Shown here: piece by piece, positions 15,987 through 22,630 of the stretch
Layout: the number at the start of each line of letters is the position of its first letter
How positions within the stretch are numbered: the first letter of the stretch is position 1
Assembly: GCA_023419095.1 (NCBI GenBank)
Contig: JAEZYN010000106.1
Location: forward strand, 1-35,251
Direction of reading: 5' to 3'
DNA: 35,251 bases
Source of the DNA: Bacteroidota bacterium
GTDB taxonomy: Bacteria > Bacteroidota > Bacteroidia > Flavobacteriales > Weeksellaceae
Position numbers and translations under genes: made by a program
The notes under the pieces: generated by a model
What the model saw: the letters and a program-made list of their open reading frames with translations, nothing else
Told to the model about the DNA's origin: nothing
Database searches by the model: none

Positions 15987-16208
15987 ATGAAACTATTAAA
16001 TAAATTATTATTCTTTCTCTTTGTAGGAATTAACGCGGTGCTGCATGCAGAGATGCCACCCGCTCCAGCTCCGCCCGGCGGCGGAGGCGGTGGTGTAGGT
16101 CCGGGAGAACCTGCTTCTCCTGTTGATATGTATGTTTATGTATTAATTTTTGCAGCTGTATCACTTATCCTACTTTTCCAGCGCAAGATTCAGAAGAATG
16201 CAGCCTGA
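15987..16208 (+). CDS. Small PID-CTERM-like protein (signal peptide, Pro/Gly linker, C-terminal anchor)
   Basis: A 73-residue protein: signal peptide (1-21), linker PPAPAPPGGGGGG (24-36) with further Gly/Pro/Glu, a P-V-D motif (45-47), one transmembrane helix (48-64) and a basic tail QRKIQK. This order matches the small flavobacterial proteins named for a PID-CTERM sorting tail, with Val replacing Ile. The tail topology parallels PEP-CTERM and LPXTG signals. Its job is unknown. Being cotranscribed with a T9SS cargo gene suggests a role at the cell envelope. A strong terminator follows. Confidence 0.7.
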   Translation: MKLLNKLLFFLFVGINAVLHAEMPPAPAPPGGGGGGVGPGEPASPVDMYVYVLIFAAVSLILLFQRKIQKNAA

Positions 16209-16230
16209 GAAAGAACTGTTTTCAAAGCGT

Positions 16231-16262
16231 AAAACTCACCGCGATATCCGGTGAGTTTTTTT
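16231..16262 (+). terminator. Intrinsic terminator after the PID-CTERM-like gene
   Basis: An 11-bp perfect stem (16231-16241 with 16249-16259), a 7-base loop and a trailing run of T close the T9SS cargo transcript. Confidence 0.88.
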
Positions 16263-16273
16263 ATATTTACAGC

Positions 16274-17551
16274 ATGAAAAAAGTTTTTGCATTTGCAGGT
16301 CTGATAACTTTGGGCAGCCTTTCAGCACAGTTTAAAGTAAATATCGAGTCTGCCGCGGCATTCACACCAAAAGAGGTTTATTTATACACGCTGAACGGCT
16401 CTAAAGACATGCTTTTCACTAAAGCTGTCCGCAAAGACAATACGTGGCAGATCGCTGTAGACAAGCCTTATACGGGCATGATGAAACTTTATTTCCCTGA
16501 AGCCAATGCCTCAATCAACTTTATTTCTGAAAATAAAGATGTCCGTCTGAAATTCGAAGCAGATAAGGGTAAGATTACGAACATTCAATATCTCGATCAA
16601 AGCAATGCCTTGATGAATTCTTTGCAGGATGCCCAGCAGAAGCGGGAATATATCTTGCCGGCACTTCATCAGATCAAAGAATATTACCAGCCTTCATCGG
16701 ATTTTCGTAAGGCCCTGGAGGCCGAAATTGCACAGCTTTCACCGAATCCGCAAAACATTGCGGCAAATCCGTTTGTAAATTTTTATCAAACCAATTACGC
16801 AAAGTATGTGGACAAGAAAACCGCGTCGGCCCTTACGCATGATGAAATTATAACGTTTCTTACAAAATCGAATGAAATGCTCGAGACTTCATCGCTTTTG
16901 AGACCTATTTTGATTTCTTATTTAAATGTAAGTCCCGGCGCAAATCTGTCCGCAGATGTAGATAAACTGCTGAAGGCTGTGAATACCGAAACGCCGCGCG
17001 GGCAAACCATTTTATCTGAACTGATTGAGATTTTCGACATCTACGAAATGAAGGATCTGAAAGATAAATATCTTGCGGAAGCCAAAGATCTGAAATGCAC
17101 GATAAACGAACGTTTGACCAAAACAATTGCGACCAATGTAAACACGGAGATCGGCGCTCAGTTTGCGAATCATGTCTTTAGTCAACCATCAAATACTGCT
17201 GCGAAATCTGTATATGATGTAAAGGCGGATAAGAAAGTCATCGTTTTTTGGGCATCAACCTGTTCGCACTGTGAGGCTGATTTGCCGAAACTTATCGAAA
17301 AATACAGCGCGATGAAGTCTAAAAAAATTGAAATTATCGCTTTTTCTCTCGACAGTGATAAAGATGCATACAGCAATAAAGTGAAAAGTCTTCCATGGGT
17401 AAATGATACAGAACTGAAAGGCTGGTACAGCACAGTAGCCGAAAAATACAATGTGCACGCCACCCCGACTTACTTCGTGCTGGATTCGTCGAATAAAATT
17501 ATTGCTAAACCGAGCCACGCGGCAGATGTTATCAGCTATTTAAGTCTTTAA
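16274..17551 (+). CDS. Exported thioredoxin-fold (TlpA-like) protein
   Basis: A 425-residue protein with signal peptide (1-18, ending in LSAQ), a beta-rich N-terminal domain resembling the DUF4369-type domain of Bacteroidetes TlpA relatives, a helical middle, and a C-terminal thioredoxin fold. The active site is WASTCSHC (Cys330 and Cys333) and the cis-proline is in ATPTYF (Pro398). It would act as a disulfide reductase or oxidoreductase in the periplasm. The start lies only 11 bases after the upstream terminator and has no obvious separate promoter box. The tRNA-Met promoter begins 4 bases after its stop. Confidence 0.88.
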   Translation: MKKVFAFAGLITLGSLSAQFKVNIESAAAFTPKEVYLYTLNGSKDMLFTKAVRKDNTWQIAVDKPYTGMMKLYFPEANASINFISENKDVRLKFEADKGKITNIQYLDQSNALMNSLQDAQQKREYILPALHQIKEYYQPSSDFRKALEAEIAQLSPNPQNIAANPFVNFYQTNYAKYVDKKTASALTHDEIITFLTKSNEMLETSSLLRPILISYLNVSPGANLSADVDKLLKAVNTETPRGQTILSELIEIFDIYEMKDLKDKYLAEAKDLKCTINERLTKTIATNVNTEIGAQFANHVFSQPSNTAAKSVYDVKADKKVIVFWASTCSHCEADLPKLIEKYSAMKSKKIEIIAFSLDSDKDAYSNKVKSLPWVNDTELKGWYSTVAEKYNVHATPTYFVLDSSNKIIAKPSHAADVISYLSL

Positions 17552-17555
17552 TTTG

Positions 17556-17586
17556 TTTGCTCTGTTGCAAAATATTTTTATCTTTG
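17556..17586 (+). promoter_or_regulatory. Promoter of tRNA-Met
   Basis: TTTG (17556-17559), 19 bases, TATCTTTG (17579-17586), an ideal Bacteroidetes promoter. It implies a 5' leader of about 60 nt before the mature tRNA. Confidence 0.85.
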
Positions 17587-17655
17587 CACCACTTTAATCG
17601 GCGAGGCTATTTCTTTTAGCATGTTAAACGGAAAACGGCTCGCGATAACGATTTT

Positions 17656-17729
17656 GGCGAGGTAGCTCAGTTGGTTAGAGCGCAGGATTCATAACCCTGA
17701 GGTCACGGGTTCAATTCCCGTCTTCGCTA
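17656..17729 (+). tRNA. tRNA-Met (anticodon CAT)
   Basis: A complete cloverleaf of 74 nt: acceptor GGCGAGG with CTTCGCT, D-stem GCTC/GAGC, anticodon stem CAGGA with CCCTG, loop TTCATAA with anticodon CAT at its centre, variable loop AGGTC, T-arm ACGGG-TTCAATT-CCCGT and discriminator A. The 1-72 pair is G-U and position 31-39 is A-C. The three G-C pairs of initiator tRNA are not complete, so elongator Met is favoured, although tRNA-Ile2 with a modified C34 also reads CAT in the gene. CCA is not encoded, so the CCA-adding enzyme (compare 24255-25679) must add it. Confidence 0.95.
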
Positions 17730-17730
17730 C

Positions 17731-17759
17731 AAAACCGCTCCATTGGGGCGGTTTTTTTT
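17731..17759 (+). terminator. Terminator of tRNA-Met
   Basis: AAACCGCTCC pairs with GGGGCGGTTT around an ATT loop, followed by a run of T, directly after the tRNA. Confidence 0.9.
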
Positions 17760-18183
17760 GTTTTATCTTATATGAATATTTTAAATGCTTTAAGATTGTT
17801 AAAACCGAAATTTTTTGTCCTGCATATTATAGTTTGATTTGTCATCCGCTGACTGGCTCAAACTTCAAATTTTAGGTAAAATATCCATTTAAAATAAAAA
17901 TTTTTTCATTTTTGAACTATTTGCTCAAATTATCTTTATGGGGATAATAGTAATGACCTTATGAATTATTTATATTTTAATGTAAAATCAGCTGCTTTTT
18001 GTTAAATTTTTGTTTAATTAAAATGCAAAAAATTGTTTTCACGGAACATCAAAATATTAATTATTTTTAATGGCAAAGTGGATATTATTTGTTCATGTCA
18101 GAGTTTTATTATACTTTTACACCGTCTTAATAAGGCTGTTAAGTTTTATTCAAGGCTAAATTTTTTTTCATCATTTGTGTTTT
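17760..18183. other. AT-rich intergenic region with no recognised gene
   Basis: About 425 bases, visibly richer in A and T than the flanking genes, with frequent stops in all frames and no open frame of note. I see no tRNA, no clear consensus promoter and no CRISPR-like repeats. A weak TATCTTTA at 17931-17938 with a TTG 16 bases upstream is the nearest thing to a promoter. The region ends at a plus-strand terminator, which suggests either a short untranslated transcript or remains of a lost gene. Confidence 0.6.
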
Positions 18184-18217
18184 GAGTCGCATCGTAAGGT
18201 GCGATTCTTTTTTTTTT
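18184..18217 (+). terminator. Orphan plus-strand intrinsic terminator
   Basis: GAGTCGCA (18184-18191) pairs with TGCGATTC (18200-18207), one G-T pair, 8-base loop, followed by ten T. Only the plus strand has the T-run after the stem. On the minus strand the sequence after the stem is not U-rich, so it does not fit the convergent DUF3810 gene. Confidence 0.8.
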
Positions 18218-19271
18218 ACTCCGTATCCTCGTAGCGCAGTAGCAAATCTACAAAGTAGGAGTAGGTAACACTTCCGTCCTGTTGATTGCTTTTCAGAAAT
18301 AAATCATTTGTAATTCCAAAAAACACGTCCAGCGGTCCCTTATGCTTTTGTATAAAATCCCTTTCCGCCTGCCGGTCGCGTTTCATTCCTGCAGAATACT
18401 GCGACAAAATGTTGTCTACGAACGGTTTGTGTTCTTCGGCGAGTGAATTTAAAAGCGATTTCAGCACTGCATATTCCGTGCTGTAGCGAAGTGCCGCATT
18501 ATCTGAATTCCGTCCGATAAGGTAGCCCACGAAATTAGCTTCCTGCTCGCGCGCAAAACCCAGCTGGTGTGCGCTCTCGTGTGCCAGGGTGAACGGAATG
18601 TAGGTGTGTGGCAGCTCATCGTTGTACTGCGCTTCGGAAGTAAACGGATTATAGTAACCAAGAATTCCTGAGTAACTTATTACACTGCGGTAAAGGCTCG
18701 GTTTGAAAGCATCAATTTGCGTTGCAGACTTTGTATTAAATAGTTCCGGCAAATTATTCTGACGGTTTAAAATTTCTGATTTAATCAGATCAGTGTTCTT
18801 AAGCGTAAACACTCCATTTTCATCTTCCTGCACAATCGTCCGGGTTTTCCGGCATTTTTCAAGGTATTTTGTGGTTAAAGCTTTAGTCCGGATCACCGTG
18901 ATTTCCCGCTTCGGCAACCTCTCTGAAAGCGGCGCCTGAAAGTAGAGCATTCCCCAAAGAAGCTGATAAATAAAATAGAACAGATTAACAGAAATGAATA
19001 ATGAAAGCGTTGCCTTTCTACGTGATTTTTTGTTTAACAATTTAATTACAAACAGTATCAGACCTGCGGCGATTACAATGTAAAAAATGTCCCCGACAGA
19101 GAAGGGAAAAAGCGATGCGAACTTCTGATGAGCTGCTTTTTTATATTCGAAAAAAGCGGCAGCCATGTTTACGAAATAGCCGATTCCCGAAAGAATATAA
19201 AACAAAACAAATTGGGCAAGTAAAATACCTGCCCAAAATCTTCTGCTTGAAAATATTTTTCTAGTGTCCAC
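18216..19271 (-). CDS. DUF3810 family membrane-bound putative zinc metallopeptidase
   Basis: A 351-residue protein with three N-terminal hydrophobic segments (about 12-36, 61-78, 90-111) and a C-terminal soluble domain carrying HESAH (231-235) with a downstream glutamate (E244 in REQEAN), the layout of a gluzincin-type zinc protease. This matches the DUF3810 family of Bacteroidetes. Substrates are unknown. The frame starts with GTG at 19271, overlapping the end of the transporter gene by 11 bases. No upstream ATG is available without entering that gene, and the next in-frame Met (residue 36) would remove the first helix. It is cotranscribed with the transporter. Confidence 0.82.
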   Translation of the reverse strand: MDTRKIFSSRRFWAGILLAQFVLFYILSGIGYFVNMAAAFFEYKKAAHQKFASLFPFSVGDIFYIVIAAGLILFVIKLLNKKSRRKATLSLFISVNLFYFIYQLLWGMLYFQAPLSERLPKREITVIRTKALTTKYLEKCRKTRTIVQEDENGVFTLKNTDLIKSEILNRQNNLPELFNTKSATQIDAFKPSLYRSVISYSGILGYYNPFTSEAQYNDELPHTYIPFTLAHESAHQLGFAREQEANFVGYLIGRNSDNAALRYSTEYAVLKSLLNSLAEEHKPFVDNILSQYSAGMKRDRQAERDFIQKHKGPLDVFFGITNDLFLKSNQQDGSVTYSYFVDLLLRYEDTE

Positions 19272-20706
19272 CTTTATTGTTAAGTTGGTTCAGGTCAATG
19301 CCCTGAGCTTTCAGTATTCCGCTTACACGAATGGCGTAGAAAACCAGATAAGCAAAACAAAGCACACCGATGATATAGCTGAAGTGGATGTTCGTCATAT
19401 CAGCCAACGTACCCTGCAGCCAGGAAACAATCCCGCCACCCATGATCATCATGATCAGGAAACTCGAGCCCTGATTGGTATGTTTACCAAGTCCATTGAT
19501 TGCGAGTGCAAAAATACACGGCCAAAGAGTAGAGCAGAAGAGACCTACACTGGTAAATGCATAGACTGAGACCATACCCGTTGTAGCCATACCTGTCAAA
19601 AGTGCCAGAATACCGAGCGACGCGAATATAAGCAGCATTCTTGCAGGGTTTCCTTTGCTCATGATGTCCGCGAAAATCATGACCAAAATGATGGCACCGT
19701 AGATATAAAACGGACTTAAATCATGCTTCGCGATGGCATTCACAGCGAGGAAAACGGCGAATGCTAAATACGGCGCCAAAAAACGCAGGATTTTTTTCGC
19801 GCCCGCAGTTACATCGAACGCTTCTACAGCGCCGCCCCAGCGACCGATCATCAGTGATGCCCAATAAAGCGAAATATACGGAGCCACATCTTTAGTTTCA
19901 AATCCCAGATCATTCTCCATATACGCGGGCAGGTTGCTCGCCGTAGCCACTTCCACACCTACATATACGAAGATGGCGATCATCCCCAATACGAGCTGTG
20001 GATACTGGAACGCGGATGTACGGTGATGCCCGTCCGGCGCGTCGTCTGTATCTTCTTTTACTACAGCCGTAATCTTAGGTAGTTTTGAAAATTTTATTAA
20101 AATTGCCACCAGGATAAAGGCAATACCTAGTCCCAGGTAGGGAAGTTTTACACTTTCAATGCTTGCTTCCGTATTGGCAGCGCTTGCCGATCCAAAGATG
20201 GCGAAAGACACTATCAGCGGGCCTACGGTGGTACCGAAATTATTTATTCCGCCCGCCAGTGTTAGGCGTTGGGAACCGGTTTCCTTTGGTCCCAATGCGA
20301 TCGCAAGCGGATTCGCAACAATCTGTAAGAGAGAAAACCCAAGCCCGATCACGAAAAGTCCGCTGATCATCAGGATGTAGGAACTGTTATTCGCAGCAGG
20401 TATAAAAAAGAGCGTTCCAACGACGGAAATCAGCAAACCGTATATGAGTCCGTTCTTGTAGCCGATTTTGTTTACAAGATCTTCGCGGATGCCTTTTGAA
20501 ATGAAAAGATAGATCAAAGATCCCACAGTATAAGCGATGTAAAACGCGACTGAAACCAGCTGGCTCTGACTTTGAGTCAGATTAAAGGCCTTTTTGAAAA
20601 CCGGGATCAGAATATCATTGCTCGCGGCCACAAAGCCCCAGAAGAAAAAGACAGTAACCAACGGAATAAACTGTGCCCAATTGGTCTTTACGGTATTTGT
20701 ACTCAT
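19261..20706 (-). CDS. FHS-type sugar:proton symporter (MFS)
   Basis: A 481-residue polytopic inner-membrane transporter with about 12 hydrophobic segments. FFFWGF near the N-terminus, the conserved NPLAIALGP (about 131-139), GGINNFGTTVGP and the C-terminal half with GLGKHTNQGSSFLIMMIMGGG fit the fucose/galactose/hexuronate symporter (FHS) family. Substrate cannot be read; hexoses such as glucose or galactose, or N-acetylglucosamine, are typical for Bacteroidetes members. It heads a unit with the DUF3810 gene and has a -7 box at 20732-20739. Confidence 0.88.
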   Translation of the reverse strand: MSTNTVKTNWAQFIPLVTVFFFWGFVAASNDILIPVFKKAFNLTQSQSQLVSVAFYIAYTVGSLIYLFISKGIREDLVNKIGYKNGLIYGLLISVVGTLFFIPAANNSSYILMISGLFVIGLGFSLLQIVANPLAIALGPKETGSQRLTLAGGINNFGTTVGPLIVSFAIFGSASAANTEASIESVKLPYLGLGIAFILVAILIKFSKLPKITAVVKEDTDDAPDGHHRTSAFQYPQLVLGMIAIFVYVGVEVATASNLPAYMENDLGFETKDVAPYISLYWASLMIGRWGGAVEAFDVTAGAKKILRFLAPYLAFAVFLAVNAIAKHDLSPFYIYGAIILVMIFADIMSKGNPARMLLIFASLGILALLTGMATTGMVSVYAFTSVGLFCSTLWPCIFALAINGLGKHTNQGSSFLIMMIMGGGIVSWLQGTLADMTNIHFSYIIGVLCFAYLVFYAIRVSGILKAQGIDLNQLNNKGGH

Positions 20707-20731
20707 ATTTATGTTAATGATTTCTTAAAAA

Positions 20732-20739
20732 CAAATATA
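20732..20739 (-). promoter_or_regulatory. -7 box of the sugar transporter gene
   Basis: TATATTTG on the minus strand (20739-20732), 25 bases before the ATG; no TTG at the expected -33 distance. Confidence 0.5.
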
Positions 20740-20752
20740 ACTAATAAATATT

Positions 20753-21478
20753 TCAATCCGAGGTCAGCAGTACATTTTTTATTTGCGAATAAGACGCGTC
20801 TTTCAGTTCATTCACGCCACGCTCGGGTGATAAAATATCATTAAAAAATATTTTTACAGTTCCTGGACGGCCTTTGGATGCGTCGAATGGAAACATTTCT
20901 TTCAGTCCGACGAACGTAAAAACAAGCAGCGGAGAGTTATGTTTGTGTGCGAGTACAAAAGCACCGTCCTTGAAATGATCCAGGATCACGGTCGGGTCAT
21001 CGGACACGCCACCTTCAGGAAAAATCACGATACTCTGTCCTTCTTCCATCCTTTCAGCACACCGGCGATACACGTCAGCGCGGCTTTTCGCCGATTTGCG
21101 GTCAACCATCACACAGATCCGCTTGTAGATTGTGCCGAAAACAGGAATGTTTACAAGTTCTTTCTTGCCAACATAACACAGCGGATGGTGCGGCATCAAG
21201 ATGCATGGCAGCATTACATCCATGATTGAGGTATGGTTGGCGATGAAGACATACTGAGTCTTGGGATCTATGGTTTTTGAGGTGAGACTCGTGATTTCGT
21301 AGCGGAAACCCATGCCGTAAAACATGCCGAAACACCAAATTCTGATGATTTTATAGGCGTACGGGTAATGTTCCTTACGTATAGAAAGCAGCAAAACAGG
21401 TATCCCCAGCGTGAGGGTGAGCACAGTGCCCAGCACAATCATCCAGCCGCGCCACAAATAATTTAAGATAACTCTCAT
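20753..21478 (-). CDS. plsC: 1-acyl-sn-glycerol-3-phosphate acyltransferase (PlsC-like)
   Basis: A 241-residue membrane-associated acyltransferase that makes phosphatidic acid from lysophosphatidic acid. It has N-terminal hydrophobic helices (about 12-33), the catalytic NHTSIMD (81-87, HX4D with H82 and D87) and FPEGG (153-157). VGKKEL and the RICVMVDR stretch are the other family blocks. Related enzymes acylate other lysolipids, so specificity is inferred. The 188-base gap upstream holds the GC-rich palindromic element and no obvious promoter box. Confidence 0.9.
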   Translation of the reverse strand: MRVILNYLWRGWMIVLGTVLTLTLGIPVLLLSIRKEHYPYAYKIIRIWCFGMFYGMGFRYEITSLTSKTIDPKTQYVFIANHTSIMDVMLPCILMPHHPLCYVGKKELVNIPVFGTIYKRICVMVDRKSAKSRADVYRRCAERMEEGQSIVIFPEGGVSDDPTVILDHFKDGAFVLAHKHNSPLLVFTFVGLKEMFPFDASKGRPGTVKIFFNDILSPERGVNELKDASYSQIKNVLLTSD

Positions 21479-21488
21479 TTACAGTCTT

Positions 21489-21664
21489 TTTTAGGAGCAA
21501 CGGGTTATATTCCTCTTTCGGAAGGTGTACCCGTTTTCACTACTCGCTTCCCTTTTTGTTGCCGCGCCGCATGCGGCGCGGCAACAAAAAGGCAGAGCTC
21601 AAACATGCCGTTCAACCGGGGCTATGACCACAGGCATCTGCATTTTCCACCGCGCATGTTCCAA
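21489..21664. repeat. GC-rich structured intergenic element, probable dispersed repeat
   Basis: The 188-base gap between the plsC-like and GtrA-like genes is markedly richer in G and C than neighbouring spacers and full of inverted repeats. AACGGGT (21499-21505) pairs with ACCCGTT (21529-21535) and encloses TTCC/GGAA (21510-21523). A 42-bp perfect palindrome lies at 21551-21592. AACATGC (21602-21608) pairs with GCATGTT (21654-21660), and ATGCC (21605-21609) alternatively with GGCAT (21633-21637). No protein is evident. It looks like a repeated extragenic element or a structured RNA; genome-wide copy number would decide. Confidence 0.6.
21551..21592. repeat. 42-bp perfect palindrome
   Basis: Bases 21551-21571 are the exact reverse complement of 21572-21592, with no spacer and ATGCGG..CCGCAT at the centre. 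The inner 28 bp are almost all G/C with GTTGCC arms, and the outer ends are CCTTTTT/AAAAAGG. Because A-rich sequence follows the stem on both strands, it lacks the T-run of an intrinsic terminator. Confidence 0.95.
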
Positions 21665-21666
21665 AT

Positions 21667-22125
21667 TTATCCGTTAAAGATAACATTCTTTTTCACCGTA
21701 TAATTTAAAACAGAGACCAGAAGAATCGCCGAAACTTTGCTCAGGATCTCGCGGCTGAACACGAAAATACCGACATCGATATATTGAAGATAAAAGAAAC
21801 GGAAGAAAATCTGGAAACAAGCCAAACTTACAAAGGTGGAGAGTACAGATATGCCCATGAAATAAGCAAATTCACGCTTTTTCGAATGTTTGCCGCGCTG
21901 GAAAACAAACCATATGCTCAGGAAATAGTTGGTGAAAATACCAACGCCTGTTGAAAATATATTGCTCAACGGAAAATGGATTCCATAAAAATCATATTCT
22001 CCCGGAAAAAACTGCGGCAAAAAAACGCTGAAGACTTTGAAAGAGCCGATTTCGGCGGCGGCACTCAGCGCACCAGCCAATATAAAAAATGCAATTTGTT
22101 TTTGCTTTATCAAAAGCTCCCTCAT
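21667..22125 (-). CDS. GtrA-like integral membrane protein
   Basis: A 152-residue protein with four hydrophobic segments (about 10-30, 40-72, 82-104, 119-143) and the GtrA pattern FILAGALSAAAEIGSF near the N-terminus, then NYFLSIWFVFQ and a closing NYTVKKNVIF. The family is thought to flip or help transfer lipid-linked sugars such as undecaprenyl-phosphate glucose in surface-polysaccharide modification. The ATG at 22125 is chosen over an upstream ATG because it follows a TAAATTTG box at 22151-22144. Confidence 0.85.
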   Translation of the reverse strand: MRELLIKQKQIAFFILAGALSAAAEIGSFKVFSVFLPQFFPGEYDFYGIHFPLSNIFSTGVGIFTNYFLSIWFVFQRGKHSKKREFAYFMGISVLSTFVSLACFQIFFRFFYLQYIDVGIFVFSREILSKVSAILLVSVLNYTVKKNVIFNG

Positions 22126-22143
22126 AGAATAGTACGTAGAACG

Positions 22144-22151
22144 CAAATTTA
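22144..22151 (-). promoter_or_regulatory. -7 box of the GtrA-like gene
   Basis: TAAATTTG on the minus strand, 18 bases before the chosen start; no -33 TTG seen. Confidence 0.45.
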
Positions 22152-22335
22152 TAACTATATGTTAAAGATTAAGAAATTCCTGTTAAAAATTTTTTTGATG
22201 CGCAGATTATCTATACTTTTAATTATTGCAATTTACTGAACATTATAAACGTTTAGAAATCAAAGTTTTATAAACATAATATTTATAATAATTCCCGCCT
22301 GCTAATGCATTAAAATCGTGTAACCTTCTCAAAAA

Positions 22336-22608
22336 ATGTCTTCAATGAAACCAAAACGCCCCTACAGAAAATTCGATCCGCAAAAAACACAGATTGAAGC
22401 ATTAGAACAGAAAAGTGACCGTTTCCGCAGAATATTTTCAGAATATGAGCTGATGAGCGAGGAACTTTGGCACCTGCAAACTTCCGAATCTACCAGTGTA
22501 CCTGATGACTTTTTAGACGCCGTACAAGATCAGACGCAGTACCTCGAGGACGAAATTGGTTCATGGCTTCTCGCCCCCGAGAATACTGTATCTGCTTCAC
22601 GATCCTAA
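22336..22608 (+). CDS. Small hydrophilic protein, unknown function
   Basis: A 90-residue charged protein without signal or transmembrane segment. The N-terminus is basic (MSSMKPKRPYRKFDPQK), then a helical, probably coiled stretch IEALEQKSDRFRRIFSEYEL and an acidic C-terminal part. The codon usage looks like its neighbours and it stands in an otherwise empty gap with no competing frame, so it is probably real. I do not recognise the family. A second in-frame ATG three codons later is an alternative start. Confidence 0.6.
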   Translation: MSSMKPKRPYRKFDPQKTQIEALEQKSDRFRRIFSEYELMSEELWHLQTSESTSVPDDFLDAVQDQTQYLEDEIGSWLLAPENTVSASRS

Positions 22609-22630
22609 ATTCGGTGAGTTGCTTCGGTAT

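Noticed and set aside
16262..16269. TATATTTA as a promoter for the thioredoxin-fold gene
   Set aside because: It deviates from TAnnTTTG at the last base, sits only 4 bases before the ATG and lies inside the tail of the upstream terminator.
17656..17729. A31-C39 mismatch of tRNA-Met as a sign of a pseudogene
   Set aside because: All other stems pair, promoter and terminator are excellent, and I recall similar TTCATAACC anticodon arms in Bacteroidetes, so the gene is treated as functional.
21551..21592. Palindrome as an intrinsic terminator
   Set aside because: The bases after the stem are A-rich on either strand and there is no T-run, so a terminator role is not supported.
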